Positions 8,468-18,097 of a stretch of DNA of 64,000 nt are shown in pieces. The DNA comes from DASVXQ01 sp046727955 (GTDB lineage Bacteria > Actinomycetota > CALGFH01): positions 1-64,000 of the forward strand of contig JBKPDO010000170.1 in NCBI GenBank assembly GCA_046727955.1. The letters run 5' to 3'. Both the position numbers and the translations under genes were made by a program. Positions within the stretch are counted from its first letter, which is position 1. Every line of letters begins with the position of its first letter. The notes beneath the pieces were generated by a model, which worked only from the letters and a program-made list of their open reading frames with translations, was not told the DNA's origin and made no database searches.

Positions 8468-11400
8468 CCGGCACGGCCTCGGTGTAGGCGACGCGGCCGA
8501 AGTACATCACCTTGACGAGGGCCCACCAGTGGCTGCCGGGCCGCGCGGTGGCCGGCGCCCGCACCGCGTACCGCAGCGTCGCCGGCGCCGCCGGCTGAAC
8601 CGTGAAGCCTCGCGTCCACGGGGTGATCGCCTCCCAGGTGCCGAACGGGCTGATGAGCTGGGCCTCCCCGCGGATCTCCGAGCGCGCCCGGTTCTCGAGC
8701 CAGACCAGGATCTCGCCGCCCTCGCCCGGGGCCAGGCTGATCGCGGAGGTCTCCAGCGCCACCGCGAGCGGCTCCGACCGCTCCGGATCCTTGCCGGCCT
8801 GGCCGACCGTGACCGTTGCCACGTCCTCGAGGGTCTGGCCAAGCTCGTCGCCGATCCGCGCGGCCAGGAAGTAGTGGCCAGGGGCCGCGCCCGGCCGCGC
8901 CCGCACGGCCACGTCGAAGGCGGCGTGCCCACCGGGCGCGAGCTCGTAGCTGAGGCTCTTGCGTGTCCCGGACTCCCCCGGGTCGGCGACCAGCTCGGGA
9001 GGGACCAGCAGCTCGACCGCGCCGGCGGCGGCCCTGACCCCCGCCGCCACCGTGACCCGAAGCGTCGCGGGCAGGACCAGCCTGGCCGGCGATACGTGCA
9101 CGCTGACTGGCACGTAGCCGACTGGCGCCGCTCCCTTGTTGTGCAGCCAGTAGCGGCTGAATACGGGCTGCGCTGGCTCCGCGCCCGGGCCGAGCGGGCT
9201 CACGCCCGGGCCGCCAGGCACGGTCAGCGGCCGCGCCACGACAGTGACGGTGTCGGCCGGGCCGATCCCGAAGGCAATGCCGCCGGCGCCGTCCTCCTCC
9301 ACGGCGGCTGCGCCTCGGCCCTCCTTTTCCAGCAGGTCGGTGATGGTGGCGCCGGCGAGGCCGGTGAAGCAGCGGACCCCCACCCGCGCTGGCCGGCCGG
9401 TCGACTCGTAGCAGCGGACGGTCAGGCCCGTCGTGGCCACGTCCACCTCACCGGAGCGGCCGGAGGCCAGCGGGTTGCCGCGCGGCTTGAAAGCCGTGAG
9501 CACGATCTCGGCCGGCTGCACCTCGAGCAGACTCGCGGAGGCCGGCAGCTCACCGGGGTGCACGCTGGCGACTCGAGCACGAAGGTCATGGTTATAGGCC
9601 TGACCGGCCGCCACGAACCCGGCCCGCCGCCAGTCGCCGGCCCCGGCCACCAGCGAGTAGTCGAACGTATGGCTCCAGTGCTGCCAGGCGAAGCTGGACC
9701 CGTCCGGCGCGGTGCGGCGCGGCGCGTCGAGCCACGTCCCCGACGGCCAGCCGCTGCAGGAGCGCATCAGCGAGATCGAGAGGGTCCCGTCCGCCTCGGC
9801 GACCGAGGACGGCGTGCCGCGGTTGAGCAGGGCAACCGAGTAGTCCTCGAGCGGCGCGGAGGTGCCATCCAGCCGCGACGGCTGGACGACCGGGCACAGC
9901 CACTCCGAGTCCACGGCGGCGAGCTCGCCGATCGCCGCGGCGAGCTCGTCCGCCGCCACGATCAGCACCGGCAGGTCGCGCGGTCCGCGCAGGTCGGCGC
10001 TCGGCACCCACGCCTGCTCGCGCGGCCTGGCCGCCGGCACCCAGACCCGGCTGCTACCGCGGCGTTCGAGCTGCTTGCGCAACTCCTCCGCGTACGCCGG
10101 GTCGGCGTCCTCCAGCACTTGCGCGACGAAGGCGTTGCGCTCAGGGCCGCCAAGGGCGATCCGCACGTCCGGCAGGTTGGAGTCCAGGTCGAGCGATCCG
10201 TACCGCGGCCCCTCTGGCCGCGTGCAGGTGGCAGTCACGCCTCTGCCGGCCAGCCGGGCGACGAGGTCGCGCACGGCCTCGTGGGCGCCCTCGGGCGCCA
10301 CCACCTCCGCAACACCGACCGCCAGCACGCTCCGCGGCGGCGCACCGGACTCGTCGACCAGTGCGACGCGGGCGGTCGAGCCCAGCCCGAACCAGCTCGA
10401 GGCGGGATTGTCCAGCGTCCAGGGGTGCTCGGCGGCGTCGGAGCCAGGGAAGCCGAACGGCCGCCCGACCACGGCATTGCCCACCTCGTAGACGGGCAGG
10501 GCCCCCGCGACGTCGAGCGGGAAGCGGACCCGCAGGAGCCGGTCCCGGCCGATCGAGCCGTCCACGTGAGTGCGGAAGTCGATGCGCTCCACGCCGTCCC
10601 AGAGCAGCACCTCCTGGCTGACCCGCAGCTCGTCGAGTATCCAGGTCGCCAGCAGCCGGCTGCCGATCGGGCAGCGCTCGACCCGCAGCGCCGACCGCAC
10701 GCCCGCCGACCCGCGCCGCGGGCCCTTCGGCAGCAGGTGCCACGGGCCTTCCGACCACTTCGGGTGCGACTCGTACTCGTCGTAGACGACCAGCTCGTTG
10801 CCGGCCGCCCCTGAGCGCAGCAGCTCCTTGCCCGCGCGCTTGTCGAGGATGCTGGCGAGCACGCCGCCGCGCGCGGGGTCCGCCTCGACGCGGAACGCCT
10901 CGTTCTCGACCGTGGCTCCCGCCTCCACCGCCCAGCCGCCTTCAAGCGCGGACGGACCGGGCACGGCACGGTAGGTCCGATAGCCCAGCGCTGGCACCTC
11001 GCCCGCCAGGAACGTGAGGGTGACCTCGGCGAGCGAGCCGTCGGGGCGGTGGCGCGCGCCCTCCGCGAGCGACGGGACCACCGCTCCCTGGTCGTCCCGC
11101 AGCTCGATGCCGGCCGTCCCCGGCTCCGCGAAGCTGAGCCGGACGCTGGTGAGCCCGTCGCGCGGCCGCGAAAGCGCGTTCACCACGAGCACCGGCTGGC
11201 CCTGGCCCGCCGTGTCGACCCGCCCGGCGAGATGGTCGATCGCCGCGGCGCGGACCGCGTCGCCCAGCTCGTACGCCTCCCGCCAGCCGCCGAGCAGGTC
11301 GAGGTAGACCTGGTCGGACTCGGTGCCGGTGATGGCGTCGTGGTGCGCGTTGAACAGCAGCTGACGCCATGCCTTGTCGAGCGCCTCGGCGGGGAACCTG

Positions 11401-12755
11401 GCGCCGGCCAGGGCGGCCAGGGTGGCCAGGCGCTCACCCTCCAGGACGGCTACCTCCGCGGCTCGGTTCGCCTGCTTGGTGTCGACGTAGGAGACGTCCT
11501 TGCCGGTGTAGACCGGGTTCATGTCGCGCGACTGCGGCGTGAGCCTGATGCCGCGCTCGGCCGCCTGCAGGCGCACCGCGGCGAAGAACTCGCCTGGCAG
11601 GCCGACCTGGAACCGCGGCCACAGGTAGCGCTCGTTCCAGTCGCGGTGGATCTCGGTGCACCAGCGGGACGGGATCGCATGGTCGTAGCCGACCGGGAGC
11701 ATGGTGACGCGGGTGGCGGCCACCGCCTTGAGGTCGCGGAACAGGCGATAGGCCTCCGCCTCGGCCTCCTCCAGGGTGGCGAGGCTCTCCATGCTCCAGC
11801 CGGCGGTGTAGTGGTTGGGCATGTAGCTGGTGAGCAGCCCGCGGCCGCTGGGCGAGATCCACTCGAACTCGCTCGGGAACTGCATGCGTCGGTTGTCCCC
11901 CACGCTGACCTTGGGGCCCCACTGGTGGAACGGGCCCCGCGCCCAGGCGCTCGAGGTGAGCCCGGCGTCGGCCATGAGCCCCGGGTAGGAGGGGTCGTGG
12001 CCGAACACGTCCAGCATCCACGCGGACCGCGGGTCGCCCCCGACCACGCCGCGCTGGAAGCCGATCCCGTAGACCGCGCTGCGGATGGTGCTCTCGGTGC
12101 TGGTGAGATTGGTGTTGGGCTCGTTGTAGTTGCCACCGACGATCTCGACGCGGCCCTCGGCGATGAAGCGGCGGAGGTCCGCCCGGTCCTCCGGGAAGGC
12201 GTCCCAGTGCGGCTTGAGGTAGTCGACCTCGGCGAGCACGAACTTGTAGTCGGGGTCGCGCCTGGCCGCGTTCAAGTGGGCGCGCACAAGGTCGAACGCG
12301 GTCCGGACCTCTGGGTACCGGACGCGCTCCGCCGCGGGGATGTCGTACCAGGCCTCGGTGAACGCCCCCTGCGTGTTCCACCACACCGGGTCGTAGTGGA
12401 AGTGGGACACCATCAGCATCGTCCAGCCGGGGGCGACCACCTCGATCTCGGCCGGCGCGCTGTAGCGGGACCGCTCGCTCTCGGCGATCACGGTGACCTG
12501 CCTGGAGGTGCCCTCCGCGTAGGCCGGGTCCACCGCCACCGGCACCTCCACGACGCGCTCCGCACCTGGCTCCAGGTCGCCGACCCGTACAGGCTCTGGA
12601 GTCCGCACGCCAGCGCCCTCGACCCGCACCGTCACCGGCAAAGGCTCCCGCACCATGCCGGCGCCCTGGTTGACCAGGGTCACGCGCGCCACCTGCAGGG
12701 GCTCGCGCTCGCCGCCCACGAAGAGGTCCGTCCAGGCCACGTCGCCGACCTGCAT
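8448..12755 (-). CDS. Very large glycoside hydrolase family 38 (alpha-mannosidase-like) protein
   Basis: At 1435 residues this is longer than usual for bacterial GH38. Residues 1 to 105 look like a beta-sandwich (NEW3-like) domain. The catalytic domain starts at VSHFHYDPVWWNTQG (about 115), and the presumed nucleophile Asp lies in WMLDVFGHDPSYPG near 247, matching the family's W.(I/L)D.FGH pattern. GH38 mannosidase middle and C-terminal beta domains follow, and a further NEW3-like repeat ends the chain. No signal peptide is visible, so it is probably cytosolic. It should remove alpha-mannosyl residues in a zinc-dependent reaction. RBS AAAGGAG precedes the ATG. The aldo/keto reductase is divergent from it. 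Long plus-strand open frames across this gene are codon shadows. Confidence 0.85.
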   Translation of the reverse strand: MQVGDVAWTDLFVGGEREPLQVARVTLVNQGAGMVREPLPVTVRVEGAGVRTPEPVRVGDLEPGAERVVEVPVAVDPAYAEGTSRQVTVIAESERSRYSAPAEIEVVAPGWTMLMVSHFHYDPVWWNTQGAFTEAWYDIPAAERVRYPEVRTAFDLVRAHLNAARRDPDYKFVLAEVDYLKPHWDAFPEDRADLRRFIAEGRVEIVGGNYNEPNTNLTSTESTIRSAVYGIGFQRGVVGGDPRSAWMLDVFGHDPSYPGLMADAGLTSSAWARGPFHQWGPKVSVGDNRRMQFPSEFEWISPSGRGLLTSYMPNHYTAGWSMESLATLEEAEAEAYRLFRDLKAVAATRVTMLPVGYDHAIPSRWCTEIHRDWNERYLWPRFQVGLPGEFFAAVRLQAAERGIRLTPQSRDMNPVYTGKDVSYVDTKQANRAAEVAVLEGERLATLAALAGARFPAEALDKAWRQLLFNAHHDAITGTESDQVYLDLLGGWREAYELGDAVRAAAIDHLAGRVDTAGQGQPVLVVNALSRPRDGLTSVRLSFAEPGTAGIELRDDQGAVVPSLAEGARHRPDGSLAEVTLTFLAGEVPALGYRTYRAVPGPSALEGGWAVEAGATVENEAFRVEADPARGGVLASILDKRAGKELLRSGAAGNELVVYDEYESHPKWSEGPWHLLPKGPRRGSAGVRSALRVERCPIGSRLLATWILDELRVSQEVLLWDGVERIDFRTHVDGSIGRDRLLRVRFPLDVAGALPVYEVGNAVVGRPFGFPGSDAAEHPWTLDNPASSWFGLGSTARVALVDESGAPPRSVLAVGVAEVVAPEGAHEAVRDLVARLAGRGVTATCTRPEGPRYGSLDLDSNLPDVRIALGGPERNAFVAQVLEDADPAYAEELRKQLERRGSSRVWVPAARPREQAWVPSADLRGPRDLPVLIVAADELAAAIGELAAVDSEWLCPVVQPSRLDGTSAPLEDYSVALLNRGTPSSVAEADGTLSISLMRSCSGWPSGTWLDAPRRTAPDGSSFAWQHWSHTFDYSLVAGAGDWRRAGFVAAGQAYNHDLRARVASVHPGELPASASLLEVQPAEIVLTAFKPRGNPLASGRSGEVDVATTGLTVRCYESTGRPARVGVRCFTGLAGATITDLLEKEGRGAAAVEEDGAGGIAFGIGPADTVTVVARPLTVPGGPGVSPLGPGAEPAQPVFSRYWLHNKGAAPVGYVPVSVHVSPARLVLPATLRVTVAAGVRAAAGAVELLVPPELVADPGESGTRKSLSYELAPGGHAAFDVAVRARPGAAPGHYFLAARIGDELGQTLEDVATVTVGQAGKDPERSEPLAVALETSAISLAPGEGGEILVWLENRARSEIRGEAQLISPFGTWEAITPWTRGFTVQPAAPATLRYAVRAPATARPGSHWWALVKVMYFGRVAYTEAVPVTVLSG

Positions 12756-12843
12756 CCTCTATCTCCTTTGCGTGACCCTCCTCCGGCTCCGGGTCACCAG
12801 TACCATACCCAGTTGTCCGTATCGCCTGGAGGGAGTCTCACCA

Positions 12844-13719
12844 ATGCAGCGACGAAGGCTCGGACGGCTCGGTCACATGAGCTCTGTGCTCATCTACGGC
12901 GCCGCCGCGCTCAGCGAGGTCGATCAGGACGTCGCCGACCGCGCGGTGCAGCTGGCGCTGGACGCCGGCATCAACCATTTCGACGTCGCACCCAGCTACG
13001 GCGACGCCGAGCTGCGGCTCGGCCCGTGGATGCCACGGATCCAGGACCGCATCTTCCTGGCGACCAAGACAGAGCAGCGGGACTACCAGCGCTCCTGGCG
13101 ACAGATCAACGACAGCCTGGAGCGGCTGCAGACCAGCCACATCGACCTTATCCAGCTCCACGCGGTCGGGGACCTCGCCGAGCTCGACCTGGTAACGGGC
13201 AGCGGCGGCTCGCTCCAGGCGGCGATCCGGGCAAGGGACGAGGGCATGGCGCGCGCGATCGGCATCACCGGGCACGGACAGGCGGCGCCGGCGACGCACC
13301 GCGAGGCCCTGCGGCGGTTCCCGTTCGACACGGTGCTGACCCCGCTGAACTACGTGCTGAGCCGGGACCCCACCTACCTGCGCGATTACCAGGCGCTGGT
13401 GTCGGAGGCACAGGCGCAGGACGTGGGCCTGATGATCATCAAGGCGGCGTCGCGCCGCAATTGGCCGGAGCCGGGCGCCGAGCAGCGCTACAGCACCTGG
13501 TACGAGCCCTTCGACGACCAAGAGCTGGTCACCGCCGCGGTCGTCTGGGTGCTGTCCCACGAGGAGGCCACCGGGATCGCCACACCGGGCGACGTCGAGC
13601 TCCTGCCGCTCGTCATCGAGGGAGAGCGGCAGCTCGGCGAGATGGATCCCGCGGACGCCGAGAAGGTCCTCTCGCGAGCGGCGGATTACAGCTCGCCATT
13701 CATCAACATACCGTTCTGA
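12844..13719 (+). CDS. Aldo/keto reductase family oxidoreductase
   Basis: This 291-residue protein has the AKR barrel signature. DVAPSYGDAELRLG supplies Asp and the catalytic Tyr, ATKTEQRD the Lys, and IDLIQLHAV the His of the tetrad. It begins MQRRRLGRLGHMSSVLIYGA with a GGAGG site before the ATG at 12844. It resembles the short YajO/uncharacterised group seen beside sugar-degrading genes. It is divergent from the GH38 gene across 88 bases, so a shared sugar-related function is possible but unproven. It probably uses NADPH. Confidence 0.8.
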   Translation: MQRRRLGRLGHMSSVLIYGAAALSEVDQDVADRAVQLALDAGINHFDVAPSYGDAELRLGPWMPRIQDRIFLATKTEQRDYQRSWRQINDSLERLQTSHIDLIQLHAVGDLAELDLVTGSGGSLQAAIRARDEGMARAIGITGHGQAAPATHREALRRFPFDTVLTPLNYVLSRDPTYLRDYQALVSEAQAQDVGLMIIKAASRRNWPEPGAEQRYSTWYEPFDDQELVTAAVVWVLSHEEATGIATPGDVELLPLVIEGERQLGEMDPADAEKVLSRAADYSSPFINIPF

Positions 13720-13799
13720 CCCCTGACGCTTCGTAGGATGGCCAGCCAGCAAGGGAACGTATCCGGCCGTGCCGGTGTACCCCTACCGCAACCGGCGCA

Positions 13800-14405
13800 G
13801 TGGAGGGCCGTCCACTGGACGAAGACGACAGCCAGCTCGTGGAACGCGCGCGAGGAGGAGACGTGCGCGCCTACGAGATCCTGGTGCGCCGCTACCAGGA
13901 TCTCGCCTACCGGACGGCCTACCTGATCACCGGAAGGGCGGCGGATGCCGAGGACGCCGCGCAGGAGGGCCTGGTGAAGGCCTGGTACGCGCTCGGTCGC
14001 TTCCGCGCCGGGGCACCGTTCCGGCCCTGGCTGCTCACCATCGTCTCGAACGAGGCCCGCAACCGCCGCCGGTCGGGCCGCCGGCAGGACGACCTGGCGC
14101 TGCGGGTCGCCGAGGTCCGCCCCTCGGGGGACGCGGCCCCGTCCCCCGAGGCGGCGGCCTTGGCGCACGAGCGCCGGCAGGCACTACTGACGGTGGTCGG
14201 CCGCCTGCCCGAGCGCGACCGCCAGGCGATCGCGGCGCGCTTCTTCCTGGAGCTGTCCGAGGCGGAGATGGCAACGGTCCTCGGCTGCCGCCGGGGCACG
14301 GTGAAGTCGCGCCTCTCCCGCGCGCTCGCGCGACTGCGGACGGCGCTTGCCGACCAGGAGGGCGAGGCGCTCGTCCTGCCCGCGCCGGGAGGAGGTGGCG
14401 ATTGA
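13800..14405 (+). CDS. ECF-type RNA polymerase sigma factor
   Basis: This 201-residue protein shows sigma region 2 (VRRYQDLAYRTAYLITG, then DAEDAAQEGLVKAWYALGRF) and region 4 (LPERDRQAIAARFFLELSEA ending in the GTVKSRLSRALARLR helix). A variable linker of about 40 residues separates them. The GTG start at 13800 is the first consistent one. A GGGAAC motif at 13753, about 17 bases before a GTAC, could be an ECF-type promoter and hence autoregulation; this is a guess. The next gene, two bases downstream, encodes a single-pass membrane protein that is probably its anti-sigma factor. Confidence 0.85.
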   Translation: MEGRPLDEDDSQLVERARGGDVRAYEILVRRYQDLAYRTAYLITGRAADAEDAAQEGLVKAWYALGRFRAGAPFRPWLLTIVSNEARNRRRSGRRQDDLALRVAEVRPSGDAAPSPEAAALAHERRQALLTVVGRLPERDRQAIAARFFLELSEAEMATVLGCRRGTVKSRLSRALARLRTALADQEGEALVLPAPGGGGD

Positions 14406-14406
14406 C

Positions 14407-15306
14407 ATGACTGAGCTGGACCTCGAGCGCGCCCTCGCCGACCTCGGCGCCCACCTGGAGCAGCCGTCGACGCCACCGCTCGCCGAGGCGGTGATGGCAC
14501 GGATCGCCGAGCACCCCGCCCCGGCCACCCCGCCGGCACGACTCCCGGGGACGCCGCTTCCGGGGGCGCGGCTCCCCTGGGCGCGGCTCCCCTGGGCGCG
14601 GCTCCCCTGGGCGCGGCTCCCCCGGGCGCGGCTCCCCCGGGCGCGGCTCCCGCGCCGCGGGTGGCAGCGGGTGGCGGTGGTGGCGCTGGCCGTACTGGTG
14701 ATCGCCACCGGAATCGTGGTCGCCACGCCGTCCGCCCGGGAGGCGGTGGCCCGCCGCCTCGGCCTCCTCGGCGTCGAGATCCACCTGGGTGGGCCGGCGC
14801 CGACCAGCAGCACTCTGCGGCCCGGCGCGGGCGCCAATCTCGGCCTCGGCCGCCACGTGACCCTGCGGCAGGCGCGCGCCGCCGTGAGCTTCCCACTCCT
14901 GGTCCCGACCACGCCCGGCTTCGAGCAGCCGGACGCGGTGTACCTCAGCAATGACGTGCCTGGGGGACGGGTCGACCTCGTCTACCTGCCGCGGCCCGGC
15001 CTGCGGGCCTCGCCCTTCTCAGGCGTGGGCCTACTGATCACAGAGTTCCAGGCGACGCCGTTCACGGAAAAGTTCGCCAAGAGCGCCACCCAAGTCGAGC
15101 AGGTGACAGTCGGCAAGGAGCTCGGCTACTGGCTCAGCGGCGAGCCACATGGGTTCGTCTACGAGGATCGCAATGGCGACATTCGGGAGGAGACGGCTCG
15201 CCTGGCTGGCTCGACCCTCGTCTGGACCCATGGTGGGCTCACCCTGCGCCTGGAAGGGCAGGTCTCCAAGCAGCAGGCCCTCCGTCTCGCCAACTCGATG
15301 CGCTAG
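14407..15306 (+). CDS. Probable anti-sigma factor, single-pass membrane protein
   Basis: The 299-residue product has a helical cytosolic N-terminus (about 1 to 45), a repeat-rich arginine/proline linker, and one membrane segment (VAVVALAVLVIATGIVVA, about 98 to 115). A roughly 180-residue exterior domain resembles the DUF4367-type sensory domains of anti-sigma proteins. It starts two bases after the sigma gene stop, so the pair is co-transcribed. No zinc-binding HxxxCxxC motif is present in the N-terminus, so it is not a ZAS-type anti-sigma factor. Role assigned from context and topology. Confidence 0.65.
   Translation: MTELDLERALADLGAHLEQPSTPPLAEAVMARIAEHPAPATPPARLPGTPLPGARLPWARLPWARLPWARLPRARLPRARLPRRGWQRVAVVALAVLVIATGIVVATPSAREAVARRLGLLGVEIHLGGPAPTSSTLRPGAGANLGLGRHVTLRQARAAVSFPLLVPTTPGFEQPDAVYLSNDVPGGRVDLVYLPRPGLRASPFSGVGLLITEFQATPFTEKFAKSATQVEQVTVGKELGYWLSGEPHGFVYEDRNGDIREETARLAGSTLVWTHGGLTLRLEGQVSKQQALRLANSMR
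14566..14655 (+). repeat. Six 15-base tandem repeats encoding RLPWA/RLPRA
   Basis: Six consecutive 15-base units (gcgcggctcccctgg and close variants) encode a basic proline repeat just before the membrane segment of the anti-sigma protein. Units 1 to 3 are identical, 4 and 5 share one change, and 6 is divergent. The in-frame period means length can vary without loss of function. Confidence 0.95.
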
Positions 15307-15374
15307 CGCTGGCAAGTCCGGGCGCCACGGCGCCACACCCCACCCACCACCCACCGCCCGCGACCCGCCAGCGG

Positions 15375-16811
15375 CTAACCCAGGTCCAGATCTGGGCGGA
15401 AAGAGGCGGCCCAGCCGCGTGCGGTTGCGGCGGCCGCGGCCAGGGCGCCGAGCTGCTCGGCGACCCGCGCGGGGTTGGTCGAGCCCGGGGTGACCTTGGC
15501 GGCGATGCTGCCGTCGACGTCGAGGACCGAGCGGTCGACCTCGGCCAGGGCCGGGTGGATGCCGCGCAGCTCGTCGTCCGGCAGGTCGGCGAGGCGCTCC
15601 CCCCGGCTCGAGGCCAGGCGCACGGCCGCGCCGACTGCGTGGTGGGCCTCGCGGAATGGTACGCCCGCGCCGACCATCGCCTCGGCCAGGTCGACCGCGG
15701 TGGTCTCGCCCTCCCCCGCCGCGGCCCGCATCCGCTCGGCGTCCGGCTCCAGGCCGGCCACCAGCCCCGCCATCGCCGTCATGGTCGAGGTCAGCGTGTC
15801 GACCACCTCGAAGACGCCGGCCTTGTCCTCCTGCAGATCGCGGGAGTAGGCCAGCGGCAGGCCCTTCAGCGTGGCGAGCAGCCCGGTCAGCCGGCCGATG
15901 ACCGTGCCGGCCCGGCCGCGTGCGAGCTCGGCCACGTCGGGGTTGCGCTTCTGCGGCAGCATGCTGGAGCCGGTGGCCCAGGCGTCCGGCAGTCGCACCC
16001 AGCCGCGGCCGGCCCACAGCGCGACGTCCTCGGCCAGGCGGGACACGTGGACCATGGCGATGGCCGCCGCCGCCTCGAGCTCGGCCGGGGCGTCGCGGCT
16101 CGCGGTGGCGTCCATGGCGTTGCCAAAGGCGGCGGCGAACCCCAGCTCCCGGGCGGTGGCTGCAGGGTCGAGCGGGAACGAGGACCCTGCGATGGCGCCG
16201 GCGCCGAGGGGGCAGACGTCCGCCCGCTGGGCCGCGTCGCGGAAGCGACCGCTGTCGCGGGCCAGCGCGAAGCCGTGCGCCGCGAGCTGGAAGCTCCACA
16301 GCACCGGCTGGGCCGGCTGCAGGTGGGTGAGGCCTGGCAGCACCGCGCTCGAATGGCCGCGGGCCGTGGCCACCAGCGCCTCGATCAGCCGGGCGCAGGC
16401 CTCGACAGCAGCCACGTGCGCGCCCTTGAGCCACAGCGCCAGATCGGTGGCGACCTGGTCGTTGCGGCTGCGGGCGGTGTGAAGACTGCCCCCGACGGGG
16501 CCGACCAGCTCGGTCAGGCGACGCTCAACGGCGGAGTGGATGTCCTCGTCGCTGTCGACCCACTCGAAGGAGCCGGTGGCCAGCTCCGTGGCGACCTTCG
16601 CGAGCCCGTCGAGCAGGGCGCCGCCGTCGTCCTGGCCGAGCACGCCCGCTCTGACCAGCGCTCGGACGTGGGCCCGGCTGCCGGCCAAATCCTCGCGCCA
16701 CAGGCGCCGGTCGATTGGCAGCGACCAGGCATAGGCCCACATGTTGGGATCGGGTGGGCCGGCGAAGCCCCCGGCCCACAGCGGCCCGGCCCTCCGATCC
16801 TCCGCGCTCAT
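15375..16811 (-). CDS. argH: Argininosuccinate lyase
   Basis: The enzyme (478 residues) splits argininosuccinate into arginine and fumarate, the last step of arginine synthesis. It carries LHTARSRNDQVATDLALWLK, the LTHLQPAQP motif and the family signature GSSMLPQKRNPD with the catalytic Ser. The ATG overlaps the argG stop by one base (TGATG), so it is the last gene of the arg operon. Length and motifs are normal for the family. It acts in the cytosol as a tetramer. Confidence 0.96.
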   Translation of the reverse strand: MSAEDRRAGPLWAGGFAGPPDPNMWAYAWSLPIDRRLWREDLAGSRAHVRALVRAGVLGQDDGGALLDGLAKVATELATGSFEWVDSDEDIHSAVERRLTELVGPVGGSLHTARSRNDQVATDLALWLKGAHVAAVEACARLIEALVATARGHSSAVLPGLTHLQPAQPVLWSFQLAAHGFALARDSGRFRDAAQRADVCPLGAGAIAGSSFPLDPAATARELGFAAAFGNAMDATASRDAPAELEAAAAIAMVHVSRLAEDVALWAGRGWVRLPDAWATGSSMLPQKRNPDVAELARGRAGTVIGRLTGLLATLKGLPLAYSRDLQEDKAGVFEVVDTLTSTMTAMAGLVAGLEPDAERMRAAAGEGETTAVDLAEAMVGAGVPFREAHHAVGAAVRLASSRGERLADLPDDELRGIHPALAEVDRSVLDVDGSIAAKVTPGSTNPARVAEQLGALAAAAATARGWAASFRPDLDLG

Positions 16812-18097
16812 CAGCCCCCCTGGCCGGCAGCCTCCTGGCGCACTCTGGCCCAGGTGCGGGCCGGCAGGCCCCATAGCGCGACGAAGCCGCGCCCCGCCTC
16901 GTGGTCGAAGCTGTCGCCGGCGTCGTAGGTAGCGAGGTCCGGCCGGTACAGCGCGTGCTGGGCGCGGCGGCCGGTGACCTGGCAGCGGCCCGGCGACAGC
17001 TCGAGCCGCACCTCGCCAGTGACCGCCTGCTGCGTCTCGACGATGAACGCGTCGAGCGCTGCACGCAGTGGCGAGAACCACAGCCCGTCGTACACCAGCT
17101 CAGCGTAGCGGATCTCGAGCCGGGCCTTCTCGTGCAGCACGTCCCGGTCGAGGGTGAGGTCCTCGAGCTCGCGGTGGGCGGCGATGGTCGCCAGCGCCCC
17201 CGGGACCTCGTACACCTCGCGGCTCTTGATGCCGACGCGGCGGTTCTCGATCATGTCGACGCGCCCGAAGCCGGCTGCCCCGCCGTGGCGGTTGAGCGCG
17301 GCGACGACCTCGGCGAACCCGCTCGCCTCTGGCGCCCGCCCTCCCGCGCCGCCAGCGTGCAGCGCCACCGGCAGGCCAGCCCGGAAACTGACGACCAGCT
17401 CGCGGACCGCACTGGTGGAGGCCGGCGGCACGGTCCAGGCGAAGGCGTCCTCCGGCGGCGCCTCCCACGGGTCCTCGAGCACACCCGCCTCGACCGTCCG
17501 GCCCCACAGGTTCTGGTCCACCGAGTAGGGCTTGTCCGCGCTGATCCAGTCGATGTCGATGCCGTGCTTCTCGGCGTAGGCGATCGCCTCCGGCCGGCTC
17601 ATCGCCCAGTCCCGCACCGGCGCGAGCACCTCCAGCTCCGGCGCAAGCGCGCCGCAGCTCACCTCGAAGCGGACCTGGTCGTTGCCCTTGCCGGTGCAGC
17701 CGTGGGCGATCGCGCCAGCGCCGCGCCGCCGCGCCTCCTCGATCAGGAGCTGGGCGATGAGCGGCCGGGACAGCGCCGACACCAGCGGATAGCGACCCTC
17801 GTACAGGGCGTTGGCGGCCACGGCGCGCGCGAGGAACTCGGCCGCGAAGCGCTGGCGTGCGTCGACCACCACGGCGTCGACCGCGCCGGCCGACAGCGCG
17901 CGCTGGGCGGCCGCGGCCAGGTCCTCGCCCTGGCCGACGTCGGCCAGCAGGGCGACCACCTGACGGCCCTGCTCGTGGCTGAGCCGGTGGACGATCACAG
18001 TGGTGTCCAGCCCGCCCGAGTAGGCGAGAACCACCAGGTCGGGGTTGGAGACCACGGCGGCTCCAGGGACCGTCGGCTGCGGGTCGGGGTCGATCAT
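16811..18097 (-). CDS. argG: Argininosuccinate synthase
   Basis: This 428-residue enzyme joins citrulline and aspartate using ATP. The ATP-pyrophosphatase P-loop AYSGGLDTTV lies at about residue 25, with HGCTGKGNDQVRFE and the YSVDQNLWGR motif further on. The start ATG at 18097 has GAGGAG upstream and overlaps the argR stop by four bases (ATGA). It is slightly longer than the usual 400 residues because of an N-terminal extension and a longer middle loop. Expression is expected under ArgR control from the argC promoter. Confidence 0.96.
   Translation of the reverse strand: MIDPDPQPTVPGAAVVSNPDLVVLAYSGGLDTTVIVHRLSHEQGRQVVALLADVGQGEDLAAAAQRALSAGAVDAVVVDARQRFAAEFLARAVAANALYEGRYPLVSALSRPLIAQLLIEEARRRGAGAIAHGCTGKGNDQVRFEVSCGALAPELEVLAPVRDWAMSRPEAIAYAEKHGIDIDWISADKPYSVDQNLWGRTVEAGVLEDPWEAPPEDAFAWTVPPASTSAVRELVVSFRAGLPVALHAGGAGGRAPEASGFAEVVAALNRHGGAAGFGRVDMIENRRVGIKSREVYEVPGALATIAAHRELEDLTLDRDVLHEKARLEIRYAELVYDGLWFSPLRAALDAFIVETQQAVTGEVRLELSPGRCQVTGRRAQHALYRPDLATYDAGDSFDHEAGRGFVALWGLPARTWARVRQEAAGQGG

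Noticed and set aside
8529..13736. Plus-strand open frames of 761 and 895 codons across the GH38 and reductase genes
   Set aside because: They lie antisense to a gene with clear catalytic motifs and read as Arg/Gly/Pro-rich noise, as expected in very GC-rich coding DNA.
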